A stretch of 64,000 nucleotides of DNA from NCBI GenBank assembly GCA_036824005.1, contig DAITBA010000019.1:8167-72166 (forward strand). The letters are read 5' to 3'. This DNA comes from DAITBA01 sp036824005. GTDB taxonomy: Bacteria; Pseudomonadota; Gammaproteobacteria; Burkholderiales; Rhodocyclaceae. Both the position numbers and the translations under genes were made by a program. Numbering within the stretch: position 1 is the first letter of the stretch; the number at the start of each line of letters is the position of its first letter. The notes under the pieces were generated by a model, which worked only from the letters and a program-made list of their open reading frames with translations, did no database searches and was not told the DNA's origin. This document shows, piece by piece, positions 35,279-44,003 of this stretch.

Positions 35279-35290
35279 GTAAGTTAGATT
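35262..35290 (+). promoter_or_regulatory. Candidate sigma-70 promoter for icmF
   Basis: TTGACG (35262-35267), 17 bases, TAGATT (35285-35290). The palindrome covers the -35 box and the first part of the spacer. A start near 35297 would give a leader of about 57 bases before ATG 35354. Confidence 0.5.
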
Positions 35291-35353
35291 CGGCCGCCTT
35301 ATGATCCAGCTTCCGCCGTTATGGGGGACGGCCGGACCACCGCGGAGGCGTCG

Positions 35354-38300
35354 ATGACTGACCTGAGCGTGAGCGCGAAGCTTGTGGCGTACAAGCCGAA
35401 GCACAAGGTGCGTGTGGTGACCGCGGCATCGCTTTTCGACGGCCATGATGCGTCGATCAATATCATGCGCCGCATCCTCCAGGCCTCCGGCGCGGAGGTC
35501 ATCCATCTCGGACACAATCGCTCGGTCGAGGAGATCGTCTCCGCCGCCCTGCAGGAGGATGTCCAGGGCATTGCCGTCAGCTCCTACCAGGGTGGTCACG
35601 TCGAATTCTTTAAATACATGGTGGACCTGCTGCGCCAGCGCGGCGGCGAGGAGATCAAGGTCTTTGGCGGTGGCGGCGGCGTGATCGTGCCGGCGGAAGT
35701 CCGGGAACTGCACGACTATGGCGTCGCCCGCATCTACTCCGTCGAAGACGGCCAGAAGATGGGGCTGCAGGGCATGATCAACGACCTGATCCAGCGTTGC
35801 GACGTGGACCCCGCGCAGCAGGCGCCGGCCGAGCTGACCGGCATCATGGCCGGCGACCGACGGGCCCTGGCGCGGCTGATCACGGCGCTGGAAAACGGAC
35901 GCACCGCGCCGAAGCTGCGCGAGCTGATCGCCGACAAGGCGAAAGGGGCGAAGGTCCCGACCCTCGGTATCACCGGCACCGGCGGATCGGGCAAGTCGTC
36001 GCTGACCGACGAGTTGATCCGCCGTTTGCGCCTCGACCAGAAGGATCGCCTCAGGATCGCGGTGATCGCTGTGGACCCCTCGCGGCGCAAGTCCGGGGGG
36101 GCGCTACTCGGCGACCGCATCCGCATGAACGCGATTGCGCATCCGAACATTTACATGCGTTCGCTTGCCACGCGCGACACCGGCACGGAGATCTCGGCAG
36201 CGCTGCCCGACGTGGTTGCAGCGACGAAGCTCGCCGGCTTCGATCTGATCATCGTCGAAACCTCCGGCATCGGACAGGGCGACGCGGCCATCGTTCCGCA
36301 CGTCGATGTCTCGCTCTACGTCATGACGCCCGAGTTCGGTGCAGCGAGCCAGCTCGAGAAGATCGACATGCTCGACTTTGCCGATTTCGTCGCCGTCAAT
36401 AAGTTTGATCGCCGTGGCGCCGAAGATGCCCTGCGCGACGTGCGCAAGCAGTATCAACGCAATCGCGAGCGGTTCAAGGCGGCACCGGAGGAGATGCCAG
36501 TATTCGGGACGATCGCTGCGCGTTTCAATGACGACGGCGTGACCGGGCTCTATCAGGCGCTGATGCCGAGGTTGGTGGAGAAGGGGCTAAAAGCATCGGC
36601 AGGGGCGCTGCCGGCAGTCGGCGTCACGCAATCCTCTGCCGCGAACGTCGTTGTCCCGGCAGGGCGCGTGCGTTACCTCGCCGAAATCGCCGAGTGCGTG
36701 CGGAGCTACCACAAGCAGGCGCGGGAGCAAGGCCGAATCGCACGCGAGCGTCAGCAGCTATATGCCGCCAAGCGCATGCTTGAAGCGTGCAAGCGCGATG
36801 CCACCGCACTGGACGATCTGATCAACGAGCGCGACGCCCAGCTCGACGCGCGCTCGAAGAAACTGCTCGAGATGTGGCCGAAGACGGTGCAGACCTACGC
36901 CCAGGACGAATACGTCGTGAAGATTCGGGACAGCGAGATCCGCACCGGGCTTACCCACACGACGCTCTCGGGCACGAAGATCCGCAAGGTCATCCTACCC
37001 AGGTACGAGGACGAAGGCGAGATCCTCCACTGGCTGCTGCGCGAGAACCTGCCCGGGTCCTTTCCGTTCACTGCGGGCGTATTCGCGTTCAAACGCGAGA
37101 ACGAGGATCCGACCCGCATGTTCGCGGGCGAGGGCGATGCCTTCCGGACCAACCGCCGCTTCAAGAAAGTCTCCGAGGGCATGCCGGCTAAACGCCTGTC
37201 CACCGCCTTCGACTCGGTGACGCTGTATGGCTGCGATCCCGACGAGCGCCCCGACATCTACGGCAAGATCGGCAATTCAGGCGTCTCCATCGCCACCCTC
37301 GACGACATCAAGGTGCTCTACTCCGGATTCAACCTGTGCGATCCGACGACATCGGTGTCGATGACGATCAACGGCCCGGCACCGACCATCCTGGCTATGT
37401 TTCTGAATTCGGCGATCGATGAACAGGTGGAGAAGTTCGTCGCCGACAACGGCCGTCAGCCGACGGAAGACGAGTTGGAGAAGATCAGGGCCTGGGTGCT
37501 CGGCACCGTGCGCGGCACGGTCCAGGCGGACATCCTCAAGGAAGACCAGGGTCAGAACACCTGCATCTTCAGCACCGAGTTCGCGCTGAAGATGATGGGC
37601 GATATTCAGGAGTACTTCGTTCATAACAAGGTCAGGAACTTCTACTCGGTGTCGATCTCCGGCTACCACATCGCCGAGGCCGGCGCCAATCCCATCTCCC
37701 AGCTTGCCTTCACGCTTGCCAACGGCTTTACCTACGTCGAAGCCTACCTTGCCCGGGGCATGCATATCGACGACTTTGCGCCCAATCTCTCGTTCTTCTT
37801 CTCCAACGGAATGGACCCCGAGTACTCGGTGCTGGGCCGTGTGGCGCGGCGCATTTGGGCGGTGTCTATGAAGCACCGCTACGGCGCGAACGAGCGCTCG
37901 CAGAAGCTCAAGTACCACATCCAGACCTCGGGGCGCAGCCTGCATGCCCAGGAGATGGCATTCAACGACATCCGTACCACGTTACAGGCGCTCATCGCCA
38001 TCTACGACAACTGCAACAGCCTGCATACCAATGCCTACGACGAGGCCATCACCACGCCGACCGAAGAGAGCGTGCGCCGCGCCATGGCGATCCAGCTCAT
38101 CATCAACCGCGAGTGGGGACTGGCGAAGAACGAGAACCCCAACCAGGGTGCATTCATCATCGAGGAACTGACCGACCTCGTGGAAGAAGCCGTGCTCAAG
38201 GAGTTCGAGGCGATCAGCTCCCGCGGCGGCGTACTCGGCGCCATGGAAACCGGCTACCAGCGCGGCAAGATCCAGGAAGAGTCGCTCTACTACGAAATGA

Positions 38301-38611
38301 AGAAGCACGACGGCAGCCTGCCCATCATGGGCGTGAATGCCTTCCGCAATCCTCACGGCGACACGGTGCCCGAGAAGATAGAGCTGGCGCGCTCCACCGA
38401 GGAGGAGAAGCGCAGTCAGTTGGCGCGTCTGCGCGAGTTCCACAAACGTCACGAGAAGGAAGCCGGGCCTATGCTGGCACGCCTGCAGCAGGCAGTCATC
38501 GAAAACCGCAACACGTTCGCCGTACTGATGGACGCCGTGCGCTGCTGTTCGCTCGGCCAGATCACCCAGGCCCTGTTCGAGGTCGGAGGGCAGTACCGGC
38601 GCAGCATGTAA
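35354..38611 (+). CDS. icmF: Fused isobutyryl-CoA mutase (adenosylcobalamin-dependent)
   Basis: Encodes 1085 residues from ATG 35354, which has GGAGG upstream. Domains in order: B12-binding (DGHDAS near residues 29-34, then GGGGGVIVP), a MeaB-like G-protein chaperone with Walker A GTGGSGKSSL (about 208-217) and NKFD, and the mutase barrel. FTAGVFAFKRE keeps a Phe and ANPISQLAFT keeps a Gln at places that, as I recall, separate isobutyryl-CoA mutases from pivalyl-CoA mutase. It interconverts isobutyryl- and butyryl-CoA. Context suggests branched acid breakdown. Confidence 0.93.
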   Translation: MTDLSVSAKLVAYKPKHKVRVVTAASLFDGHDASINIMRRILQASGAEVIHLGHNRSVEEIVSAALQEDVQGIAVSSYQGGHVEFFKYMVDLLRQRGGEEIKVFGGGGGVIVPAEVRELHDYGVARIYSVEDGQKMGLQGMINDLIQRCDVDPAQQAPAELTGIMAGDRRALARLITALENGRTAPKLRELIADKAKGAKVPTLGITGTGGSGKSSLTDELIRRLRLDQKDRLRIAVIAVDPSRRKSGGALLGDRIRMNAIAHPNIYMRSLATRDTGTEISAALPDVVAATKLAGFDLIIVETSGIGQGDAAIVPHVDVSLYVMTPEFGAASQLEKIDMLDFADFVAVNKFDRRGAEDALRDVRKQYQRNRERFKAAPEEMPVFGTIAARFNDDGVTGLYQALMPRLVEKGLKASAGALPAVGVTQSSAANVVVPAGRVRYLAEIAECVRSYHKQAREQGRIARERQQLYAAKRMLEACKRDATALDDLINERDAQLDARSKKLLEMWPKTVQTYAQDEYVVKIRDSEIRTGLTHTTLSGTKIRKVILPRYEDEGEILHWLLRENLPGSFPFTAGVFAFKRENEDPTRMFAGEGDAFRTNRRFKKVSEGMPAKRLSTAFDSVTLYGCDPDERPDIYGKIGNSGVSIATLDDIKVLYSGFNLCDPTTSVSMTINGPAPTILAMFLNSAIDEQVEKFVADNGRQPTEDELEKIRAWVLGTVRGTVQADILKEDQGQNTCIFSTEFALKMMGDIQEYFVHNKVRNFYSVSISGYHIAEAGANPISQLAFTLANGFTYVEAYLARGMHIDDFAPNLSFFFSNGMDPEYSVLGRVARRIWAVSMKHRYGANERSQKLKYHIQTSGRSLHAQEMAFNDIRTTLQALIAIYDNCNSLHTNAYDEAITTPTEESVRRAMAIQLIINREWGLAKNENPNQGAFIIEELTDLVEEAVLKEFEAISSRGGVLGAMETGYQRGKIQEESLYYEMKKHDGSLPIMGVNAFRNPHGDTVPEKIELARSTEEEKRSQLARLREFHKRHEKEAGPMLARLQQAVIENRNTFAVLMDAVRCCSLGQITQALFEVGGQYRRSM

Positions 38612-38683
38612 GCAGTCCCGCGCGAGCGCTGTGGCCGCGGCGTTTGCGCACCCGTTCGCAGCCGTTGGACCATATGCCGGTCG

Positions 38684-39358
38684 TCAATCGTTGAACCGGT
38701 GCAGGCCGTCCAGATCGAGCACCGTAATGCCGCCATATTCGACGCGCAGCAACCCGGCCTGCTCCAGTATCTTCAGGGACTGATTGGCGCGCTGGCGCGA
38801 AATGCCGGCGAGATAGCCGATCTCCTCCTGGGAAATCTGCAACTGCGGTCCGATGCCAGGATAAAGGTAGGGATTGAACAGCGAGGCCAGACTGCGTGCG
38901 ACCCGCGCGTCAGGACCGAGCAGCCGGTCGCGTTCGACCATGGCGATGAACTGTGCCAAGCGCTCGTTCAACTGCAGTAGAAGAAACCGGTTGAACTCGA
39001 TGCTGGTGTTGAGCAGCCACATGAAGGTTGCCCGCGGCATGTGGGCAATGGTACTGTCGCGCAGCGCCACGATGTCATAACGCCGCGGCTCGTCCTTAAG
39101 CAAGGAACCCTCGCCGAGCCAGCCGCCGGTGGGAACGCCGGTGAAGGTGGTCGGCCGGCCATCCGCGGAAAGGTTCGTCATTTTTACCAGACCGTCGATG
39201 ACGCCGATCCAGCTTTCTACGGGCTCGCCCTTACGGCAGACGAAACCGCCTGCCGGGCAGCGGCGCCGGATGGTTTCGCATTCCACCCGTCGCAATTGCT
39301 CGGCACTGAGAGACTGCGCCCAGATGCTCGAGCGCAAAGCTTCGGCAAGGGAGGGCAT
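38684..39358 (-). CDS. Crp/Fnr-family transcription regulator
   Basis: Encodes 224 residues from ATG 39358; the longer frame to 39697 covers the promoter region and is not credible. An N-terminal cyclic-nucleotide-binding-like fold (GVIDGLVKMTNLSADGRPTTFTG, GGWLGEGSLL) is followed by a dimer helix and a C-terminal winged helix (ISQEEIGYLAGISRQRANQSLKILEQAG). Its cysteines do not form the Fnr cluster pattern. Divergent from the acyl-CoA synthetase operon and convergent with icmF, so it may control either or both. Confidence 0.88.
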   Translation of the reverse strand: MPSLAEALRSSIWAQSLSAEQLRRVECETIRRRCPAGGFVCRKGEPVESWIGVIDGLVKMTNLSADGRPTTFTGVPTGGWLGEGSLLKDEPRRYDIVALRDSTIAHMPRATFMWLLNTSIEFNRFLLLQLNERLAQFIAMVERDRLLGPDARVARSLASLFNPYLYPGIGPQLQISQEEIGYLAGISRQRANQSLKILEQAGLLRVEYGGITVLDLDGLHRFND

Positions 39359-39675
39359 GGCCCGAGTGTACAGAAGAATTGTCCGCCGGGCGACAGCGGC
39401 CAGCCCCATCCCGGACTTATGATTCCAACGTTCGGGAGCCGGAGCATGCTGCACTGCGGCGTCCGTCTGACGATTTCGGACATCAGGCGCGGTGGTGATG
39501 CCTGAAGTACTGGCGGATCGCCCGATGGTGCGGCCGTCGGCACCAGCACCGCGATTGACTAGCAAGGTCGATCCGTTAGAATCGGCGTGATGAACGAATA
39601 AAGCGCTTCGGGCATTCGTGTCCAGTTGCGCCGGCCTGACCAGCGGCCGACACAAAACGAATGAGGAGGGAGTTG
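39359..39675. other. Intergenic region between the Crp/Fnr regulator and the acyl-CoA synthetase
   Basis: A 317-base gap between divergent genes with no supported gene. It holds the rightward promoter (39555-39582) and the AGGAGGG ribosome site at 39664-39670. A binding site for the divergent regulator would be expected here, but I see no clear TTGAT-N4-ATCAA or TGTGA-N6-TCACA palindrome. Confidence 0.5.
39555..39582 (+). promoter_or_regulatory. Candidate sigma-70 promoter for the acyl-CoA synthetase/Liv operon
   Basis: TTGACT (39555-39560), 16 bases, TAGAAT (39577-39582); five of six bases match in both boxes. It would drive the synthetase gene 94 bases downstream and probably the whole liv cluster. 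Confidence 0.55.
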
Positions 39676-41640
39676 ATGCCTGACACCGCTCGGCCATCGT
39701 CGCTCGACACTTTTCCGCGCCTATTGCTGCAGCACGCCCAGGACCGTCCTTCGCGCCCGGCGGTACGCGAGAAAGACATGGGCATCTGGCAGACCTGGAC
39801 CTGGGCGCAGGTGGGGGAGGAGGTGCGCGCGCTTGCGTGCGGCCTCGCCGAGTTGGGGTTCACACGCGGCGACAATCTTGCCATCGTCGGCGACAACCGT
39901 CCGCGGCTGTACTGGGCGATGTGTGCCGCCCAATGCCTGGGCGGCGTGCCAGTGCCCATGTACCAGGACGCGGTGGCGCAGGAAATGGTGTTCGTGCTCC
40001 AGGACGCCGAGATCAAGTTCGCCATCGTCGAGGATCAGGAGCAGGTGGACAAGCTGCTGGAGGTCAAAGACCAGTGCCCGCGGCTCCAGCACATCCTCTA
40101 CGACGACCCGCGCGGCCTGCGCCATTACAATCAGCCGTTCCTGCAGGGGCTGGACGAGGTGCAGGAGATGGGCCGCATCCATACACGCAACCATCCGGAA
40201 TTCCTGGACAAGGAGATCACGGCCGGCCGCAGCGACGACGTGGCCATCATGCTCTACACCTCGGGCACCACCGGCAAGCCGAAGGGCGTTTGCATGACCC
40301 ATGGCGCGCTGATCGCCGCTGCCCGCGGCGGCTGCGGGTTCGACCAACTTACCGACAAGGAAGAAATCCTGTCCTACCTGCCCATGGCCTGGGTGGGCGA
40401 CAATCTTTTCTCCTATGCCCAGGCGCTGGTGGCCGGTTTCACCATCAACTGCCCGGAATCCGGCGACACGGTGATGACCGACCTGCGGGAGATCGGCCCG
40501 ACCTACTACTTCGCCCCGCCGCGGGTATTCGAGAACCTGCTGACCCAGGTCATGATCCGCATGGAAGACGCCGGCACCTTCAAGCGCTGGGCCTTCGGCT
40601 ACTTCATGGAGGTGGCGCGCCGCTGCGGCGCCGAGATCCTCGACGGCAAGCCCGTATCCGCCGGCGACCGCCTGCTCTATGCCCTGGGCAATCTGCTGAT
40701 TTTCGGCCCGCTGCGCAACGTGCTCGGCATGAGCCGCATCCGCGTCGCCTACACTGCGGGTGCGGCCATCGGCCCGGATCTGTTCCGCTTCTACCGCTCC
40801 ATCGGCATCAACCTCAAGCAGCTCTACGGCTCCACCGAGACCTGTGCCTACGTCTGCCTGCAGCCGGACCGCCAGATCAAGCTCGACAGTGTCGGCAAGC
40901 CCGCGCCCCAGGTCGAGGTGAAGATCGCCGACAACGGCGAGATCCTGGTGCGCGGCCCCATGCTTCTCAAGGAATACTACAAGCGGCCCGACGCCACCGC
41001 CGAGGCGATCGACGCCGAAGGCTACTTCCACACCGGCGATGCCGGCTTCTTTGACGAAGACGGCCACCTGAAGATCATCGACCGCGCGAAGGACGTGGGC
41101 AAGATGGCCAGCGGCGCCATGTTCGCGCCCAACTACATCGAGAACAAACTCAAGTTCTTCCAGTACATCAAGGAAGCGGTCGCCTTCGGCCACGGGCGCG
41201 AGCAGGTCTGCGCCTTCATCAACATCGACATGGGCGCGGTGGGTAACTGGGCCGAGCGCCGCGGCATTGCCTACTCCGGCTACACCGATCTGGCGCAGAA
41301 GGAGGAGGTCCACGGCCTCATCCAGGAGTGCGTGGAGAAGGCCAATACCGAGCTGGCGCACGATGCCATGCTCAGCGACTCGCAGGTGCACCGCTTCCTC
41401 ATTCTGCACAAGGAGCTGGACCCGGACGACGACGAGCTGACGCGCACGCGCAAGGTGCGCCGCGGCTTCATCGCCGAGAAGTACGCGGTGCTGATCGACG
41501 CGCTCTATTCCGGCAAGAGGTCCCAGTTCATCGAGACGCAGGTCAAGTTCGAGGACGGGCGCACGGGCAAGGTGGCGGCGGACCTGCAGATCCGCGACAC
41601 TCGCACCTTTGCCGCCGGGGCGGAAAGGAAGGCGGCGTGA
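39676..41640 (+). CDS. Long-chain acyl-CoA synthetase (AMP-forming)
   Basis: Encodes 654 residues; GGAGGGAG lies directly before ATG 39676. The AMP-binding loop is LYTSGTTGKPKGVCMTHGAL (about residues 193-212), with YGSTETCAYVC and the GDAGFFDEDGHLKIIDRAKD motif. The C-terminal lysine domain is long, as in FAA1/LC-FACS-type enzymes that act at the membrane. It forms acyl-CoA from a carboxylic acid, ATP and CoA. Leading a Liv-type importer, it likely activates the imported acid. Confidence 0.9.
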   Translation: MPDTARPSSLDTFPRLLLQHAQDRPSRPAVREKDMGIWQTWTWAQVGEEVRALACGLAELGFTRGDNLAIVGDNRPRLYWAMCAAQCLGGVPVPMYQDAVAQEMVFVLQDAEIKFAIVEDQEQVDKLLEVKDQCPRLQHILYDDPRGLRHYNQPFLQGLDEVQEMGRIHTRNHPEFLDKEITAGRSDDVAIMLYTSGTTGKPKGVCMTHGALIAAARGGCGFDQLTDKEEILSYLPMAWVGDNLFSYAQALVAGFTINCPESGDTVMTDLREIGPTYYFAPPRVFENLLTQVMIRMEDAGTFKRWAFGYFMEVARRCGAEILDGKPVSAGDRLLYALGNLLIFGPLRNVLGMSRIRVAYTAGAAIGPDLFRFYRSIGINLKQLYGSTETCAYVCLQPDRQIKLDSVGKPAPQVEVKIADNGEILVRGPMLLKEYYKRPDATAEAIDAEGYFHTGDAGFFDEDGHLKIIDRAKDVGKMASGAMFAPNYIENKLKFFQYIKEAVAFGHGREQVCAFINIDMGAVGNWAERRGIAYSGYTDLAQKEEVHGLIQECVEKANTELAHDAMLSDSQVHRFLILHKELDPDDDELTRTRKVRRGFIAEKYAVLIDALYSGKRSQFIETQVKFEDGRTGKVAADLQIRDTRTFAAGAERKAA

Positions 41641-41716
41641 ATGGACAGCGGACGCAGCGCGTTGCCGATAACGTGGCCGACTGATTCCGAGGATCCCAAA
41701 GTGCGGCGGGCGAACC

Positions 41717-42895
41717 ATGGGTGATCGCGCGATTCAGGACCGCGTCATCTTCCATGACGCCATCGAAACGATGGAGGTCGATTTCTCCGACATGACCTTC
41801 GCCGACCCGGCGCAGGTGGACGCGTTCTATGACGCGATCGATGCCCGCGTGGCTGCGACCAACCGGCGCTGGTACTTCCTGGTGATCTATACCGGGTGCG
41901 TGATCGCCCCAGAGGCTTGGGACCGCTTCGCGGCGCGCGGCAAGAACAGCAACATCACTTACGGACTCGGAACGGTCCGGGTTAACCCGTCCGCCTTTAC
42001 CCGTGAAGCTATCCGCCAGGACGCAGGGCGCGCCATGTTCCGTGCCAATATCTTCGAGAACCGCGACCAAGCAATGTTCGCGCTCGGCGAGATGCGCAAG
42101 CGCAAGGAAGAGGTCGGCGCGGCACCTGCCGACGAGTTCCTAAAGGTGGAGAATGTCAGTCTGCGCTTCGGCGGCGTCAAGGCCATCACGGGCGTCAGCT
42201 TCCGCATCAACCGCAGGGAGATTTCGTCGATCATCGGCCCGAACGGTGCCGGCAAGAGTTCCATGCTCAATGTCATTAACGGCGTCTACCATCCGCAGGA
42301 AGGAACCATCACCTTTCTCGGCAAGGCGCGGCAGCAGATGCGCCCCCACGAGGCCGCAGCACAGGGCATTTCCCGCACTTTCCAGAACATCGCGCTGTTC
42401 AAAGGCATGACGGTGCTCGACAACATCATGACGGGGCGCAACTTGAAGATGAAGTGCAACCTCGTGCAGCAGGCCATCTACTGGGGAAGCGCGCAGAAGG
42501 AAGAGCTGGAGCATCGGCGCAAGGTGGAGGAGATCATCGACTTCCTCGAGATCGAGCATATCCGAAAGGTGCCCGTTGGCCGGCTGCCGTACGGCATGCA
42601 GAAGCGCGTCGAGCTCGGGCGCGCGTTGGCGGCGGAGCCGATCCTGTTGCTGCTCGACGAGCCCATGGCCGGCATGAACGTGGAAGAGAAGCAGGACATG
42701 TGCCGCTTCATCCTCGACGTGAATGACCAGTTCGGTACCACCATCCTGCTCATCGAGCATGACATGGGGGTGGTCATGGACATCTCGGACTTCGTGGTCG
42801 TGCTCGATCATGGCCAGAAGATCGCCGAGGGCACGCCGGACGAGGTGCGGGCCGATCCGGTCGTCATCCGGGCATACCTCGGAACGGCACACTGA
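41717..42895 (+). CDS. livG: LivG-type ABC ATPase with an extra N-terminal domain
   Basis: Encodes 392 residues. The C-terminal ~255 residues are a branched-chain amino acid-type ATPase: Walker A GPNGAGKSSML, GISRTFQN Q-loop, GRLPYGMQKRVELGRAL signature, Walker B LLLLDEPMAGMN, and IEHDMGVV. The first ~130 residues are not found in ordinary LivG (about 255 residues) and look like an STAS/SpoIIAA-type alpha/beta domain (WYFLVIYTGCVIAPEAW). Placed 76 bases after the acyl-CoA synthetase. The fusion may regulate import. Confidence 0.88.
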   Translation: MGDRAIQDRVIFHDAIETMEVDFSDMTFADPAQVDAFYDAIDARVAATNRRWYFLVIYTGCVIAPEAWDRFAARGKNSNITYGLGTVRVNPSAFTREAIRQDAGRAMFRANIFENRDQAMFALGEMRKRKEEVGAAPADEFLKVENVSLRFGGVKAITGVSFRINRREISSIIGPNGAGKSSMLNVINGVYHPQEGTITFLGKARQQMRPHEAAAQGISRTFQNIALFKGMTVLDNIMTGRNLKMKCNLVQQAIYWGSAQKEELEHRRKVEEIIDFLEIEHIRKVPVGRLPYGMQKRVELGRALAAEPILLLLDEPMAGMNVEEKQDMCRFILDVNDQFGTTILLIEHDMGVVMDISDFVVVLDHGQKIAEGTPDEVRADPVVIRAYLGTAH

Positions 42896-42908
42896 GCGGG
42901 GGCGAGAC

Positions 42909-43802
42909 ATGCAGTTCTTCTTCGAAGTTTTCATCGGCGGATTGCTCAGCGGCGTCATGTATGCGCTGGTGGCGCTGGGCTTCGTGCTCATCTACAAGGC
43001 CTCGGGGGTGTTCAATTTCGCCCAGGGCGCCATGGTGTTCTTCGCCGCACTAACCTTCGTCAGCATCCTGGAGAAGGGCGTCAACTTTTGGCTGGCGATG
43101 GCGATTACGCTCGCTGCAATGGTCGTGCTCGGCCTGCTCACGGAGCGCATCGTGCTGCGCCCCCTGGTCAACCAGCCACCGATCACCCTGTTCATGGCAA
43201 CAATCGGGCTGACCTTTTTCGTCGAAGGCATCGCCCAAGGCGTGTGGGGTGCCCAACCGCACGGGCTGGAGATCGGCGTGCAGGATCAGCCCATCGAGTG
43301 GCTGCTCGATGCTACGGGCGTGGGCGTGTCCAGCTTCGATTTGTTCGCTGCGGCAGTGGCGGGAATCCTGGTCGCTGCCCTGGCATTGTTCTTTCAGAAG
43401 ACGCGCGTCGGCCGCGCGTTGCGGGCGGTGGCCGACGACCACCAGGCGGCTCTTTCCATTGGCATACCGTTGCAGCACATTTGGGCCATCGTTTGGGGCG
43501 TGGCGGGTTTCGTCGCGCTGGTCGCCGGCATGCTTTGGGGCGCGCGCAACGGCGTTCAGTTTGCCCTGACGTTTACCGCGCTCAAGGCGTTGCCCGTGCT
43601 CATCATCGGCGGATTCGAGTCCATTCCGGGCGCGATCGTCGGCGGCCTGATCATCGGCGCCGCGGAGAAGCTGGGCGAGGTTTACCTGGGGCCCTACGTC
43701 GGTGGCGGCATCGAAGGCTGGTTCCCCTATGTGATGGCGCTGCTGTTCCTGCTCGCCAGACCAGAAGGACTTTTTGGTGAAAAGCACATTGATCGCGTGT
43801 AG
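42909..43802 (+). CDS. livH: LivH-type ABC permease
   Basis: Encodes 297 residues with about eight membrane helices, the normal size. ALVALGFVLIYKASGVFNFAQGAM is the typical N-terminus; the EAA-like loop (GRALRAVADDHQAALSIGI) couples to the ATPases. Its last six codons (KHIDRV) and stop lie inside the first hairpin/repeat, so the repeat may have replaced the original 3' end. Partner of livM. Confidence 0.92.
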   Translation: MQFFFEVFIGGLLSGVMYALVALGFVLIYKASGVFNFAQGAMVFFAALTFVSILEKGVNFWLAMAITLAAMVVLGLLTERIVLRPLVNQPPITLFMATIGLTFFVEGIAQGVWGAQPHGLEIGVQDQPIEWLLDATGVGVSSFDLFAAAVAGILVAALALFFQKTRVGRALRAVADDHQAALSIGIPLQHIWAIVWGVAGFVALVAGMLWGARNGVQFALTFTALKALPVLIIGGFESIPGAIVGGLIIGAAEKLGEVYLGPYVGGGIEGWFPYVMALLFLLARPEGLFGEKHIDRV

Positions 43803-43817
43803 CGATCAATGTGCTTT
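43781..43817 (+). repeat. 16-bp perfect hairpin spanning the livH stop codon
   Basis: AAAGCACATTGATCGC (43781-43796) and its exact reverse complement (43802-43817) surround a GTGTA loop. The livH stop TAG (43800-43802) sits in the loop. Without a T run it is not a standard terminator; it could block 3' decay of the livH message or slow transcription. Confidence 0.8.
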
Positions 43818-43876
43818 CGGCGGAGGCTAACGTGAGCGAAGCGAGGGTTAAGCCGCGTAGCGGCGGCCGGAGCCAA
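43791..43876 (+). repeat. First copy of an 86-bp perfect tandem repeat
   Basis: Identical over 86 bases to 43885-43970, with an 8-base spacer. It contains the right arm of the hairpin, GCGAAGC (a known super-stable mini-hairpin sequence) and GCCGC-GTA-GCGGC. The livH stop lies inside it. Resembles a REP-like extragenic palindrome. Confidence 0.92.
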
Positions 43877-43884
43877 AAGCGTGC

Positions 43885-43970
43885 GATCGCGTGTAGCGAT
43901 CAATGTGCTTTCGGCGGAGGCTAACGTGAGCGAAGCGAGGGTTAAGCCGCGTAGCGGCGGCCGGAGCCAA
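43885..43970 (+). repeat. Second copy of the 86-bp tandem repeat
   Basis: Exact copy of 43791-43876. The bases to its left (AAAAGCGTGC) differ from those left of copy one, so the long 16-bp stem is not rebuilt here. It ends 33 bases before the livM start. Confidence 0.92.
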
Positions 43971-44003
43971 CGGCACACAAGCCCATGAGTCAGGTGTAAC
44001 CAC

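Noticed and set aside
39359..39675. Fnr or Crp binding palindrome
   Set aside because: No sequence with both half-sites at the right spacing was found.
39721..41718. 665-codon open frame antisense to the acyl-CoA synthetase
   Set aside because: The sense protein has all catalytic motifs; the antisense frame arises from GC-rich third codon positions and has no ribosome site or family match.
43791..43970. CRISPR array
   Set aside because: Only two repeats of 86 bases with an 8-base spacer; repeat and spacer sizes are wrong and no cas gene is present.
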